Assembly: GCF_002910915.1 (NCBI RefSeq)
Contig: NZ_NEUF01000048.1
Coordinates: forward strand, 62,001 to 126,000
Direction of reading: 5' to 3'
DNA length: 64,000 bases
DNA from: Streptomyces sp. SM10
Lineage (GTDB): Bacteria; Actinomycetota; Actinomycetes; Streptomycetales; Streptomycetaceae
Part shown: in pieces, positions 41,578 to 50,831 of the stretch
Layout: each line of letters starts with the position of its first letter
How positions within the stretch are numbered: the first letter of the stretch is position 1
The notes under the pieces: model-generated
Databases searched by the model: none
What the model saw: only the letters and a program-made list of their open reading frames with translations
What the model was told of the DNA's origin: nothing
Position numbers and translations under genes: made by a program

Positions 41578-42434
41578 CGGCCACCCAGGCTCCCGCCCCC
41601 CGGGACACGGCCGGCCGGGCGCTCGTCGAGCTCGACGGTGTCAGTAAGTACTACGGCAACATCAAGGCGCTGGAGGACGTGTCGCTCGAGGTCCACGCGG
41701 GGGAGATCTCCTGCGTCCTCGGTGACAACGGCGCCGGCAAGTCCACCCTCATCAAGATCATCGCGGGGCTGCACCGGCACGACGCCGGGACGTTCCTGAT
41801 CGAGGGCGAGGAGACCGTCCTCGCCAACCCGCGCGACGCGCTGGACCGGGGCATCGCCACCGTCTACCAGGACCTCGCCGTCGTTCCGCTCATGCCGGTC
41901 TGGCGCAACTTCTTCCTCGGCTCGGAGCCCACGAAGGGCTCCGGTCCGTTCAAGCGCCTCGACGTGAAGCGGATGCGCGAGACGACCCGCGCGGAGCTGC
42001 TCCGCATGGGCATCGACCTGCGCGACGTCGACCAGCCCATCGGCACCCTGTCGGGCGGCGAACGCCAGTGCGTGGCCATCGCCCGCGCGGTGTACTTCGG
42101 TGCCAAGGTCCTCGTCCTCGACGAGCCGACCGCGGCGCTCGGCGTCAAGCAGTCCGGGGTCGTCCTGAAGTACGTCGCGGCCGCCAGGGACGCCGGGCTC
42201 GGCGTGGTCCTCATCACGCACAACCCGCACCACGCCTACCTCGTGGGTGACCGGTTCGTCCTGCTCAAGCGCGGCACGATGTCCGGAAGCCACACGAAGG
42301 ACGACGTCACCCTGGACGAGCTGACCCGTCAGATGGCCGGTGGGAGCGAGCTCGACGAGCTCAGTCACGAGCTCGAGCGGACCCCGGCACCGGACCACCT
42401 CGGCGGCCGTCCGGACGCCGACGACACCCCGTAG
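41574..42434 (+). CDS. sugar ABC transporter ATP-binding protein (single-domain, FrcA-like)
   Basis: A 286-residue ATPase: Walker [17 protein letters not shown], signature [15 protein letters not shown], Walker [13 protein letters not shown] and H-loop ITHNP. Unlike RbsA it has only one nucleotide-binding domain, as in FrcA-type systems, so it should homodimerise. The acidic C-terminal tail is variable. It overlaps the permease stop by 4 nt, and a hairpin terminator follows. Confidence 0.94.
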   Translation: MTATQAPAPRDTAGRALVELDGVSKYYGNIKALEDVSLEVHAGEISCVLGDNGAGKSTLIKIIAGLHRHDAGTFLIEGEETVLANPRDALDRGIATVYQDLAVVPLMPVWRNFFLGSEPTKGSGPFKRLDVKRMRETTRAELLRMGIDLRDVDQPIGTLSGGERQCVAIARAVYFGAKVLVLDEPTAALGVKQSGVVLKYVAAARDAGLGVVLITHNPHHAYLVGDRFVLLKRGTMSGSHTKDDVTLDELTRQMAGGSELDELSHELERTPAPDHLGGRPDADDTP

Positions 42435-42445
42435 ACCCGGTCCGT

Positions 42446-42493
42446 CATTCCCGCGGCCCCGGCCCGGAGGCCGGTTCCCGGGGCACGGGAATG
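42446..42493 (+). terminator. terminator after the sugar ABC operon
   Basis: Outer arms CATTCCCG / CGGGAATG and inner arms GCCCCGG / CCGGGGC form a two-part stem starting 12 nt after the ATPase stop. The ROK kinase therefore probably has its own promoter or depends on read-through. Confidence 0.55.
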
Positions 42494-42567
42494 GCAGAAT
42501 CGTGGGTGGCGGGCGCCGTCCGCCGCCGGACGGACCACCGACCGGCCCCCCGACCTGCGCAGGGACG

Positions 42568-43731
42568 ATGAGCACGTACCGCGACTTCACACACCGCGGC
42601 TCCGCCCGCGCGACCGTCCTGCGGACCGTCGGCACCAGGGAGCGGCGCTCGCACCTCACGGCGCCCAGGGTCCCCACCGTCGGGATCGACATCGGCGGGA
42701 CGAAGGTGATGGCCGGCGTCGTCGACGCCGACGGCAACATCCTGGAGACCCTGAAGACCGAGACACCGGACAAGTCCAAGAGCCCCAAGGTCGTCGAGGA
42801 CACCATCGTCGAGCTGGTCCTGGACCTCTCCGACCGGCACGACGTGCACGCCGTGGGGATCGGCGCGGCGGGCTGGGTCGACGCGGACCGCTCCAAGGTG
42901 CTGTTCGCCCCGCACCTCGCATGGCGCGACGAACCCCTCCGCGACGCCATCGCCTCCCGGCTGGTCGTTCCCGTGATGGTCGACAACGACGCGAACACGG
43001 CGGCGTGGGCCGAGTGGCGCTTCGGCGCCGGCCGCGGCGAGGACCACCTCGTCATGATCACGCTGGGCACCGGCATCGGTGGCGCGATCCTCGAGGACGG
43101 GCACGTCAAGCGGGGCAAGTACGGCGTCGCGGGTGAGTTCGGTCATATGCAGGTCGTGCCCGGCGGCCACCGTTGCCCGTGCGGCAACCGGGGATGCTGG
43201 GAGCAGTACAGCTCGGGCAACGCCCTCGTGCGCGAGGCCAGGGAGCTGGCCGCGGCGGACTCCCCGGTGGCCTACGGCATCATCGAGCGGGTCAAGGGCA
43301 ACATCCCCGACATCACCGGGCCGCTCATCACCGAACTGGCCCGTGAGGGCGACGCCATGTGCGTCGAGCTCCTCCAGGACATCGGCCAGTGGCTCGGCGT
43401 CGGCATCGCCAATCTCGCGGCGGCCCTGGACCCGTCCTGCTTCGTCATCGGCGGCGGAGTCAGCGCGGCCGACGACCTGCTGATCGGCCCGGCCAGGGAC
43501 GCCTTCAAGCGCCACCTCACCGGCCGCGGCTACCGGCCCGAGGCCCGGATCGCGAAGGCGCAGCTCGGTCCCGAGGCGGGTATGGTCGGCGCGGCCGACC
43601 TGGCCCGGCTGGTCGCCCGCAGATTCCGGCGGACCAACCGCCGCCGGGTCGAGCGCTACGAGCGGTACGCGCAGTTCTACGACCAGGCCGCGAGCACCCT
43701 CCGCAACACGCGCAGCACCCGCACCGACTGA
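42568..43731 (+). CDS. ROK-family sugar kinase (glucokinase-like)
   Basis: A 387-residue kinase with an ATP-binding DIGGTKVMAGVVDADG motif, catalytic Asp in VMVDNDANTAAWAEW, and the ROK zinc motif CPCGNRGCWEQYSSG. There is no HTH domain, so it is a kinase rather than a ROK repressor. An N-terminal extension of about 35 residues and a C-terminal basic tail exceed the usual 315 residues. It follows the sugar importer and probably phosphorylates the imported sugar. Confidence 0.9.
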   Translation: MSTYRDFTHRGSARATVLRTVGTRERRSHLTAPRVPTVGIDIGGTKVMAGVVDADGNILETLKTETPDKSKSPKVVEDTIVELVLDLSDRHDVHAVGIGAAGWVDADRSKVLFAPHLAWRDEPLRDAIASRLVVPVMVDNDANTAAWAEWRFGAGRGEDHLVMITLGTGIGGAILEDGHVKRGKYGVAGEFGHMQVVPGGHRCPCGNRGCWEQYSSGNALVREARELAAADSPVAYGIIERVKGNIPDITGPLITELAREGDAMCVELLQDIGQWLGVGIANLAAALDPSCFVIGGGVSAADDLLIGPARDAFKRHLTGRGYRPEARIAKAQLGPEAGMVGAADLARLVARRFRRTNRRRVERYERYAQFYDQAASTLRNTRSTRTD

Positions 43732-43805
43732 TCCGCGGGCCGCGCGTCGCGGCACCCGGCCACCCGCACCCCGCTCCGTACCGCAGCTTCGAGGGACCAC
43801 CGACC

Positions 43806-44420
43806 ATGACCGCAGCCGAGCAGAACATCGTGCCGCGCCAGCCCCCGTCGTCCGGCTCCGCCGGCTCTCCGGGCGACGGCGACGGGACCCCTCCTCAGGA
43901 CCGGCGCAGGACGATCCGCCGGCGGCTGATCACGCTGACGATCATCGTGCTGCTCATCGGTATCCCGGCCGGCTACCTGGTGATCTCCGCCGGCCAGAGC
44001 CGCCGCTCCGGCAAGGACAAGGAGTTCGAGGCCTCCGCCCAGGGGCTGCGCGAGGACTGGCCGTCCGGGATGCAGCGCAGGATCTTCGAACTGCCCATCC
44101 CGGGCAATGCGATCGGGGTCCAGTACTACGAGACGAACAACTGGAAAGCCAGCCGGATGTACGTGAAGTTCCGTACCACCTCCGCCGGCCTCGACCGCTT
44201 CCTCAGCGGTGTCGGCACCGGCCGGGCCGCGCTGGAGACCGGCAGGGTGACCATCGCCGAGCGGGACCTCAAGATCACCGGCTGGTACTTCGGACCGGGC
44301 GTCGACTGGGCGGGAACGGTCCACAAGAACAAGAAGCCGCGCCCCACCCAGAACATCACCGTCAACATGACCGACCCCGCGGCGCCCGTCGTCTACGTGG
44401 TGTCCGCGGCGACCCCCTGA
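43806..44420 (+). CDS. single-pass membrane protein of unknown function
   Basis: A 204-residue protein with a disordered Ser/Gly/Pro N-terminus (1-35), a TM helix (LITLTIIVLLIGIPAGYLVI), and an extracytoplasmic domain of about 140 residues starting EDWPSGMQRRIFELPIPGNA. No known domain is recognised. ATG start 74 nt after the ROK kinase on the same strand, so it may be co-transcribed. It could be a surface accessory of the sugar locus, but nothing in the sequence shows this. The 298-nt stretch after it shows no gene or clear signal. Confidence 0.75.
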   Translation: MTAAEQNIVPRQPPSSGSAGSPGDGDGTPPQDRRRTIRRRLITLTIIVLLIGIPAGYLVISAGQSRRSGKDKEFEASAQGLREDWPSGMQRRIFELPIPGNAIGVQYYETNNWKASRMYVKFRTTSAGLDRFLSGVGTGRAALETGRVTIAERDLKITGWYFGPGVDWAGTVHKNKKPRPTQNITVNMTDPAAPVVYVVSAATP

Positions 44421-44718
44421 GGGCCGCCGCGGGGTAGGTCCTCGGCGTACGCCGCTGCGCGGAGAAGTCGGGCGAGCCGCGGGAAGCGTGCGTGCCCTGC
44501 CGCGCCTCGTCCGAGCGGCGTGCGCGCCCGAAGGGCACCGCTGCCCGCGGTGCCCGAGCGCAGTCGCGGGCACGCCGGGCCCGCGGTGCGGCGGGCAGCC
44601 ACGCGTGCGTGGAGACCCGCCCGGACGAATCCGCTCGGCCGGGTGCCGATCCGGCCCGGCACAGGGCCGCACCCTCGTCCGAGGCGACCGGTCGGCCCGG
44701 CTCGCTAGCATGCGCGGC

Positions 44719-45156
44719 ATGGCCATCAAACTTGAGAACGTGGGCATCGCCGTTCGTGATCTCGAAGCGGCGATCTCCTTCTTCACCGACCTCGGCCTCA
44801 CGGTCCTCGGCCGTGACACGGTCAGAGGGGAGTGGACCGACACGGCCGTCGGCCTCGACGGCAATCACGCCAACATCGCGATGCTGCAGACCCCGGACGG
44901 TCACGGGCGCCTCGAACTCTTCGAGTACATCCACCCCGAGGCGATCGAGACGGAGCCCACCCTGCCCAACGAGATCGGCATGCATCGCGTCGCCTTCTCG
45001 GTCGACGACATCGACGAAGCCCTGGAGACAGCGGCACGGCACGGATACCGTCCCCTCCGCGGCGTGGCGACCTACGAGGACATCTACAAGCTCACCTACC
45101 TCCGCGGTCCCAGCGGCATCCTCGTGATGCTGGCCGAGGAACTGAGGAAGGGCTGA
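44719..45156 (+). CDS. VOC-family (glyoxalase/bleomycin-resistance-like) protein
   Basis: A 145-residue protein with two beta-alpha-beta-beta-beta modules: KLENVGIAVRDLEAAISFFT begins the first and MHRVAFSVDDIDEALETAAR the second. Metal ligands would be in the V-x-V strand, LELFEYIHP and a final ILVMLAEE. The reaction is undetermined. ATG 44719 is preferred; an in-frame ATG at 44710 would add three residues. Confidence 0.85.
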   Translation: MAIKLENVGIAVRDLEAAISFFTDLGLTVLGRDTVRGEWTDTAVGLDGNHANIAMLQTPDGHGRLELFEYIHPEAIETEPTLPNEIGMHRVAFSVDDIDEALETAARHGYRPLRGVATYEDIYKLTYLRGPSGILVMLAEELRKG

Positions 45157-45325
45157 CGGCCGATCCTTCGACCCGGGGCGCGAACCGGGTGCGGGAGCGG
45201 AGCCCGCACGGCCCCTCTCTGCGGAACCTGGGGTCGCGCGCCCCCAGGGGCGGGGTCCGTGACGACGGGACGGCCGTGCGAAAGGCGACGGGGGCACAAC
45301 CGCTCTGCGCGTAACGCCCCAGATC

Positions 45326-45466
45326 GCGGCGGAGAAACTCCTGCCAGAAGCGGTCCACGTCGTCCGGGGTGGCGCCGGTCTTGGAGGACCATATCCACAC
45401 CGGCGGGGCATCCCGGTCCCTCGATAGATGCTTGACCTTTGGCCGCATCAACGTACTTTCGACCAC
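45326..45466 (-). pseudogene. transposase fragment (DDE type)
   Basis: On the minus strand a short frame reads KHLSRDRDAPPVWIWSSKTG, ATPDDVDRFWQEFLRR, typical of a group of actinobacterial transposases in which DLEHTFR normally follows. Here the frame diverges directly after FLRR (DLGRYAQ). Both ends of the gene are missing. Confidence 0.55.
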
Positions 45467-45547
45467 AGGTAGTTCACCGGTGTGGTCGGATGGCGGGCCT
45501 GCGGGCGTGCTGGGCGCGGGGCAGGCATGGTTCGTCGACGCCTTGTA

Positions 45548-45877
45548 CGCGACCACGCCGAGGTCGAAGATCGCGCAAAGGCGATCAAACGGGTCGGACT
45601 CGGGCTCCTGCCGTCCAAGCCTTGGCAGCTGAACGTTGCCTGGGTGCTGGCCGCGGCCCTCGCCGCCGATGTCGATGCCTGGACCCGGCTCCTCCTCCTG
45701 CGCGACGAGCTCGAACTCGCCGCCGCAGAACCGGAAACGATCCGCAAAGCTCTACCACCTGCCCGCCCGCCTCACCACACACGCCCGCGCGCGCGTCCTC
45801 TGGATCGGTCCTGGCCCTGGGCCAAGGCCTTCACCGCGGCCTGCCGGCACCTCACGGACCTCCCGGCCATCACCTGA
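45548..45877 (+). pseudogene. IS1380-type transposase C-terminal remnant
   Basis: The frame reads HAEVEDRAKAIKRVGLGLLP, WQLNVAWVLAAALAADVDAW, as in the C-terminus of IS1380-family transposases. After ETIRKA the match moves to another frame (KLYHLPARLTTHARARVLW) and back (WPWAKAFTAACRHL), so at least two frameshifts have occurred. No N-terminus or terminal repeats are visible. Confidence 0.65.
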
Positions 45878-46162
45878 CGGCCGGCCCGACCCCGACGAAG
45901 ACCAAGGCGGAGGACGCCCCGCACCACTCCCGGGCCCGTGGAAACCGGCGCAGCTCACCGGACAGCGATCACCGCTGAGGAATCGAGGGCGATGATCTGC
46001 GCACCGTGGCCCGCGGACCCCGGCGCAGGCGCGCCCTCCCGCTCGTCCGGCCGACGGCGACGGACGGATACCGGCCCGTCATTCCTTTTCGGCCAAATCT
46101 CGTCAGAAACTCCGAGCCAGCGGCCCCCTTTCCGGGGATTGCACGCCTGAGGGAGTGGCGAA

Positions 46163-46295
46163 AGGTGCACCTCGCAAGTGGTACGTGTATACATCAATCA
46201 CCCTTTCGGGGCGGCGTCGAATACCCGCGCCTATCGTCACGTAAACGCCCTCCGGTGCACCTTTCGTCTGACCTCTCACCACCTTTGAGGTGCAC
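46163..46295. repeat. three GGTGCAC palindromic boxes upstream of the secreted-protein operon
   Basis: AGGTGCACCT (46163-46172), GGTGCACC (46254-46261) and GGTGCAC (46289-46295) recur in the 500-nt gap before the gene at 46412. The first is a perfect 10-nt palindrome. The gap 45878-46411 has no convincing gene and is less GC-rich than the coding regions, consistent with a promoter region. Confidence 0.4.
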
Positions 46296-46411
46296 TGCGG
46301 CGACATGTCCAACTTCGACATCTGCGCAGGTGGGGGTGCAATAACTCCACATAGCCCCAGGCGCGTTCACATAGGCTGCGCCTGCCTCTCCAGCATCCGG
46401 AGCGGCATGGA

Positions 46412-46981
46412 ATGTCTGAGGTGATGTGTGTGCACGGCATGCGTAGATGGGGGCCGACGACAGCAGCACTGGCGCTGCTGGCCGGAGTCTTCCAAGGAAT
46501 CACGGCTTCCCCGGCCGCGGCGGAGTCCGACTGCTTTCGGGACACGTGCTCGGGAAAGGACCCTATTGCGATGGGGTGCGACGAGGACGCCGAAATCCTT
46601 CAACAGGCGACTATGGCGGACGAGTCGGTCTCGGTACGGCTGCTCTGGTCGCCGATGTGTCAGGGCGTATGGGCAAAGGTCTCACGCGATCTCGATACGT
46701 CGCCCGCCTCCGTGTATCTGACACTGTGGACGACACGCGATCCCGACGGCGGTGTTCAGGCCGGTGACAGTCCGGGCGTGCTCGGCAGCGGCGTGGCAGG
46801 CGCCTACACCAAGATGCGGAACTGGAAGAAGACGACGGCGAAGGCGTGCTGGAACGACGTCGATACCGCGTTCGACCCCGTACCGACGAAATACACGATC
46901 CAGAGCCCCGCCAAGCAGAACGACTGGCCGGTCGACGCGAGCCTCGCGGTCCAGCACGGCAGCTGCACGGACTGGATGTGA
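46412..46981 (+). CDS. secreted DUF2690/YjfA-like protein
   Basis: A 189-residue exported protein. A signal peptide (TTAALALLAGVFQGITASPAAA) precedes ESDCFRDTCSGKDPIAMGC and VSVRLLWSPMCQGVWAKV, the Cys-rich pattern of the DUF2690/YjfA family. Four to six cysteines suggest disulfides. ATG 46412 has GGAG nine nt upstream; the ATG at 46439 would give a shorter, more usual signal. The stop TGA overlaps the ribosome site of the next gene, so the two are an operon. Function unknown. Confidence 0.8.
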   Translation: MSEVMCVHGMRRWGPTTAALALLAGVFQGITASPAAAESDCFRDTCSGKDPIAMGCDEDAEILQQATMADESVSVRLLWSPMCQGVWAKVSRDLDTSPASVYLTLWTTRDPDGGVQAGDSPGVLGSGVAGAYTKMRNWKKTTAKACWNDVDTAFDPVPTKYTIQSPAKQNDWPVDASLAVQHGSCTDWM

Positions 46982-46989
46982 GGAGCAAC

Positions 46990-49980
46990 ATGCGGAAAAA
47001 AAGACGTCTCATACGCCACTTGTCCATGAACCCGCTGGTCATCATGAGCGTGGTGGCGGCATCCGCCGCGCTGGTCCCGATGGCTTCCGCGGATCCCGCA
47101 CCGGCCCCCACCGCCGCGGAGAACACGACGCGCATGTTCTCCGCGCCCGGCAAGGACCTGGGGGCGGACTACACCTCCTCGGCCGATGAGATCGTGCAGG
47201 CCACCGGCGACGCCGAGGGGCTGCACATCCTTTCGGCGCGGGAGAGCGACGGGTTCTCCTTCTACGAGATCGCCCGGCTCAAGCGCAAGGAACTGTCCGA
47301 CGTCGGCCCGTGGACGGGCTACGTCTGCACCACCGGCTCGGGGGACTACGCGGCGGCGGTCTACGCCCCGTCGGTCTGGTCCAACAAGCCCGGTGCCTAC
47401 GCGAGCGGCGCGTTCGCCGCGGTGATCCGCCTGTCGGACGGCAAGGTCACCGAGATTCCCGACGGAGTGCAGCTCGCCTACTTCTCGCCGGGCTGCGGTG
47501 CGGGCGACGACGTGGCGTTCACCTCCAGTTCCGCGACGGACACGTCGGACGGCCGGACCACGGTGATCTCGGTCGACGCGACCACCGGTTCGGTCTCCTC
47601 CCGCCGCACCGTCGACGGCTTCCTGACACACGTCACCCCCACCGGGAAAGGCGCCGTCGGCGTCCTCTCCGGCAACCTGGTCGACCTCAAGGACGACGGG
47701 AGGGCGAAGCTGTCCGCCCGCACGCTCTCCAAGGTGCCCGGCCCCATGTTCGCGCTGGCCGCCTCGGCGAACGGTGCCGTGGACATCGGCACGGTCGACG
47801 GCGGGAAGAGCGTCATCTCCCGCTTCGACGGCAAGAAGTTCACCGAGTTGGGCCGCGCGCCCAAGGGCAAGGTGAAGCTGCTGCGCGTGGCCAAGGGCGA
47901 CGCGGTCGTCGGTGACGTGAAGGCCATCGACACCGGCAAGGCCCCAGGGCTCGCCAAGCACGCCGTGGACGGCCGGGTGGCCGGGATCTCGCGCCTCGGT
48001 CATCTGGTGACCCACTCGGTGTTCTCCGAACAGATGAAGGGCGTCACCGAGGGCGTCGGCTCGTCCCTGGCCAAGGGCGCCGGATCGCTCACCGTCAAGG
48101 CGACCGCGTTGAGGACGGGCACGAAGGCCACCACGCTCGTGGATGCCGACCGCAATCGGCCGAAGTCGGACACGACGCTGACGATGGGCCCGACCGCGTT
48201 CGCCATGTCCGATGACGACGATCCGCTCACCTGCGGTGAGGGCGCCCCCGAGACCCAGTGCCTGTCCGGGAACGGCGCTGCCGTCATCGGCAAGATCCCG
48301 CGCATGGAGACTCCCTGCATCGTCAAGCGCAACGACCCCAAGCGCCAGGCCCTCCAGGCCAGCGCCAACCAGGTCGAGTGGGCGGTCGACCAGGCGGTCC
48401 ACGGCCAGCTGACCCTCTCGCGTCCGGCGGACTGGCACGACACCGGCCTCGGCGCCTACACCCCGCAGGGTCTGTTCCCCAAGCCGGTCCTGACCGGCGG
48501 AGGGGAGATTCCCGCGCAGGTCATGCTGGCCATCCTCGCCCAGGAGTCCAACTTCAAGCAGGCGTCCTGGCACTCCATGAACGGTGACTCGGGCAACGTC
48601 ACCCGGTCCGACTGGCTCGGGAACGGGAACGGCATCCACGGCTACCCTGACGTGGCAGCGGCCGACTGCGGCTACGGCATCGCCCAGGTCACGACCGGCA
48701 TGGACTCGGCATACCCGGACCAGCTGGACACTCTGCACGCGGGCGCCGTCACCACGGACTACGCGGCGAACATCGCCGCCGGTCTGCGTATCCTGGGCGA
48801 GAAGTGGAACCAGCTCAAGGGTCTGGGCATGAACGCCAACAGCGGCAGTGCGGCCTACATCGAGAACTGGTACATGGCGCTCTGGGGCTACAACTCCGGC
48901 GTCTACACCGTCGGGTCCAACGCCGGCCTGGGCTTCTTCAACAACCCGATCAACCCGAGCTATCCGGCGGACCGCGACCCGTTCCTGCGGTACAGCTACG
49001 ACGACGCGTCCCGCCCCGGCGAGTGGAACTATCCCGAGAAGATCCTCGGCTGGGCGGAGAACCCCCAGCGGACCTGGAACAACGAAGAGTCCTACGTCCG
49101 GCCCGACATGCCGCTGTCCGTCCTCAAGACGCCCCCGTACGGCACCTTCTGTGACGCGTCCAACGCGTGCGACCCGGCCGCGGCCGACCCGTGCCCGAGC
49201 TGGAACAACCTGTGCTACTGGGGAGGGAGCGCGGAGTGGATCGGCTCGCAGAGCGGCAGCAACTCCAGCACCGAGAATCTCCGCTACTCGCCCGGCTCGT
49301 CGGAACCCGAGTTGAAGAGCAAGTACGACCACGGCAACTGTTTCGACTGGCCGAACGGCAATTCCAACGCCATCGTCATCGATGACCTCGGAGAGCACGA
49401 GGACACCTACGGCTGCGGGGACTTCGAGGGGGCCTGGGACGGCAAGTTCACCCTCCAGTCCGGTGACAACTTCACCATGCAGAGGGACGACAGCACCTAC
49501 CGCGCGACCCCCTACATCGCCAACATCGACCTGCACCAGCTCGGCGCCGGGTACGACCACCACGTGTACTTCACACACAGCTACCCCTACGGGGAGATCT
49601 TCCACAAGGTCACCGGCCGGTGGCAGATCAACCCGAAGCTGCTTCCCTCCGGCGACCAGCCCGGCAATCGCTACCGGGTCTTCGTCCACCTGCCGAGCCA
49701 CGGCGCCGAAGCGGCCATCGGGTACGACTTCATCCCGGGCGAGAACACAGCGGGCGCCGAGCCCGACCACTGCAGCATCAACCAGGGAACTCGCAGTGCG
49801 GGCGAGGAGACCTGGGTCGAGATGGGCACCTTCACCTTCTGGAAGGGCGGCCGGATCGAACTGGACAACATCCAGAAGGGTGCCACCGGAGACGACAACG
49901 TGGTGTTCGACGCGGTCGGCTTCATTCCGGCCACCTCCGCCGACCCCGGCATCTGCAGCCTCAACGACGGAGGCCTGTGA
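46990..49980 (+). CDS. giant secreted protein: unknown N-region, transglycosylase-like module, golvesin-like C-terminus
   Basis: A 996-residue exported protein. Signal peptide about 1-35 (VVAASAALVPMASA). Residues 40-480 are a repeat-poor domain resembling a beta-propeller-like sensor, shared with the 1344-aa paralogue. A lysozyme-like module follows, with Glu519 in IPAQVMLAILAQESNF and CGYGIAQVTTGM, YAANIAAGLRILGEKWNQ, as in lytic transglycosylases. The C-terminal 170 residues (WVEMGTFTFWKGGRIELDN, VFDAVGFIP) match golvesin-type carbohydrate-binding modules. ATG with AGGAG; operonic with both neighbours. It could remodel peptidoglycan or another wall glycan. Confidence 0.8.
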   Translation: MRKKRRLIRHLSMNPLVIMSVVAASAALVPMASADPAPAPTAAENTTRMFSAPGKDLGADYTSSADEIVQATGDAEGLHILSARESDGFSFYEIARLKRKELSDVGPWTGYVCTTGSGDYAAAVYAPSVWSNKPGAYASGAFAAVIRLSDGKVTEIPDGVQLAYFSPGCGAGDDVAFTSSSATDTSDGRTTVISVDATTGSVSSRRTVDGFLTHVTPTGKGAVGVLSGNLVDLKDDGRAKLSARTLSKVPGPMFALAASANGAVDIGTVDGGKSVISRFDGKKFTELGRAPKGKVKLLRVAKGDAVVGDVKAIDTGKAPGLAKHAVDGRVAGISRLGHLVTHSVFSEQMKGVTEGVGSSLAKGAGSLTVKATALRTGTKATTLVDADRNRPKSDTTLTMGPTAFAMSDDDDPLTCGEGAPETQCLSGNGAAVIGKIPRMETPCIVKRNDPKRQALQASANQVEWAVDQAVHGQLTLSRPADWHDTGLGAYTPQGLFPKPVLTGGGEIPAQVMLAILAQESNFKQASWHSMNGDSGNVTRSDWLGNGNGIHGYPDVAAADCGYGIAQVTTGMDSAYPDQLDTLHAGAVTTDYAANIAAGLRILGEKWNQLKGLGMNANSGSAAYIENWYMALWGYNSGVYTVGSNAGLGFFNNPINPSYPADRDPFLRYSYDDASRPGEWNYPEKILGWAENPQRTWNNEESYVRPDMPLSVLKTPPYGTFCDASNACDPAAADPCPSWNNLCYWGGSAEWIGSQSGSNSSTENLRYSPGSSEPELKSKYDHGNCFDWPNGNSNAIVIDDLGEHEDTYGCGDFEGAWDGKFTLQSGDNFTMQRDDSTYRATPYIANIDLHQLGAGYDHHVYFTHSYPYGEIFHKVTGRWQINPKLLPSGDQPGNRYRVFVHLPSHGAEAAIGYDFIPGENTAGAEPDHCSINQGTRSAGEETWVEMGTFTFWKGGRIELDNIQKGATGDDNVVFDAVGFIPATSADPGICSLNDGGL

Positions 49981-50702
49981 TGCGCACCGCCCTCCGCGTC
50001 CCCGTCGTACTGATGGCGGTCGCCATCGGTGCGGCGGGTGCCGTCTCCTGTAGCCGGGACACCCCCGAGAAGACGGCGGCATCCGAGCGTCCGACGGCCG
50101 CGGCGCCCAAGGCCGCAGCCACGCCGTCCGGCACGCCGGCCGAGACGCCGACCGTGACACCTGCCACCGACTTGCCGAAGCACGCGGTGGCCGGAAAAGA
50201 CCGGCCCAGCATCAGTGCGGGGGTCACGATGGCCGTCGGGTACACCGGGAAGGACTTTCTCTCCCGGCTCGCGAAGGACTGGAAGCTGAACCTGGACAAA
50301 CCCGTCAAGCAGGAAATGCCCAACGGGAAGATGAGAACGTACATCCACGGACGCGGCGGAACAGGAAGCGGCACCGCAACGACGGTGTCAGCCGGATTCG
50401 CCGACCACACGAACCTGTCGTCCCTGCTGTGCGGGACCGGCACGGACAAGTCCGGCGCTCTCGACTTCCTCGCGGCCTGCACCGAGCTGGACGTGGCGGG
50501 AATCGATCACGCCAAGGCGTCCTCCTGGCTCAAACAGGCCAAGAGGGAAACCGACTCCCTGTACAAGGAGCGGGCTGCCGAGACCAAGAACAAGAAGGAG
50601 TACGTCGTCAGCGGAGTATTCACCTCGGGCCCCGTGGTGATGCTCCTGCACCGGACGTACGACACGTATTCGCTGCGCATCCTCGGACACGCGGCGGCCT
50701 AG
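49980..50702 (+). CDS. putative exported lipoprotein of unknown function
   Basis: A 240-residue protein: hydrophobic VVLMAVAIGAAGAVSCSRD suggests a signal with a weak lipobox (AVSC), then an Ala/Thr/Pro linker (30-70) and a soluble domain with SISAGVTMAVGYTGKDFLSR and DFLAACTELDVAGIDH. No known family is recognised. Its ATG shares one base with the stop of the giant protein gene (TGATG), so the two are translationally coupled. It may be a chaperone or inhibitor of the giant protein; that is inference. Confidence 0.75.
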   Translation: MRTALRVPVVLMAVAIGAAGAVSCSRDTPEKTAASERPTAAAPKAAATPSGTPAETPTVTPATDLPKHAVAGKDRPSISAGVTMAVGYTGKDFLSRLAKDWKLNLDKPVKQEMPNGKMRTYIHGRGGTGSGTATTVSAGFADHTNLSSLLCGTGTDKSGALDFLAACTELDVAGIDHAKASSWLKQAKRETDSLYKERAAETKNKKEYVVSGVFTSGPVVMLLHRTYDTYSLRILGHAAA

Positions 50703-50720
50703 CAAGCCCATGACCGGAAG

Positions 50721-50754
50721 CGAGAGGCCCTGCCGGCCGCGGCAGGGCCTCTCG
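50721..50754 (+). terminator. terminator of the secreted-protein operon
   Basis: A perfect 14-bp stem (50721-50734 with 50741-50754) with a 6-nt loop starts 19 nt after the stop. Confidence 0.75.
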
Positions 50755-50831
50755 CCCCGCGCAGGCACGCGATCTGGAATCCGGGTGCCGGTGACCCGGC
50801 CGAATCGCCCCTCTCGACAGAATGAGGAATC

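Noticed and set aside
46804..50160. A 1118-codon open frame on the minus strand
   Set aside because: It is opposite the giant secreted protein gene. Its Val/Asp/Gly/Arg-rich composition is the usual artefact of high-GC third positions, and it has no recognisable domain.
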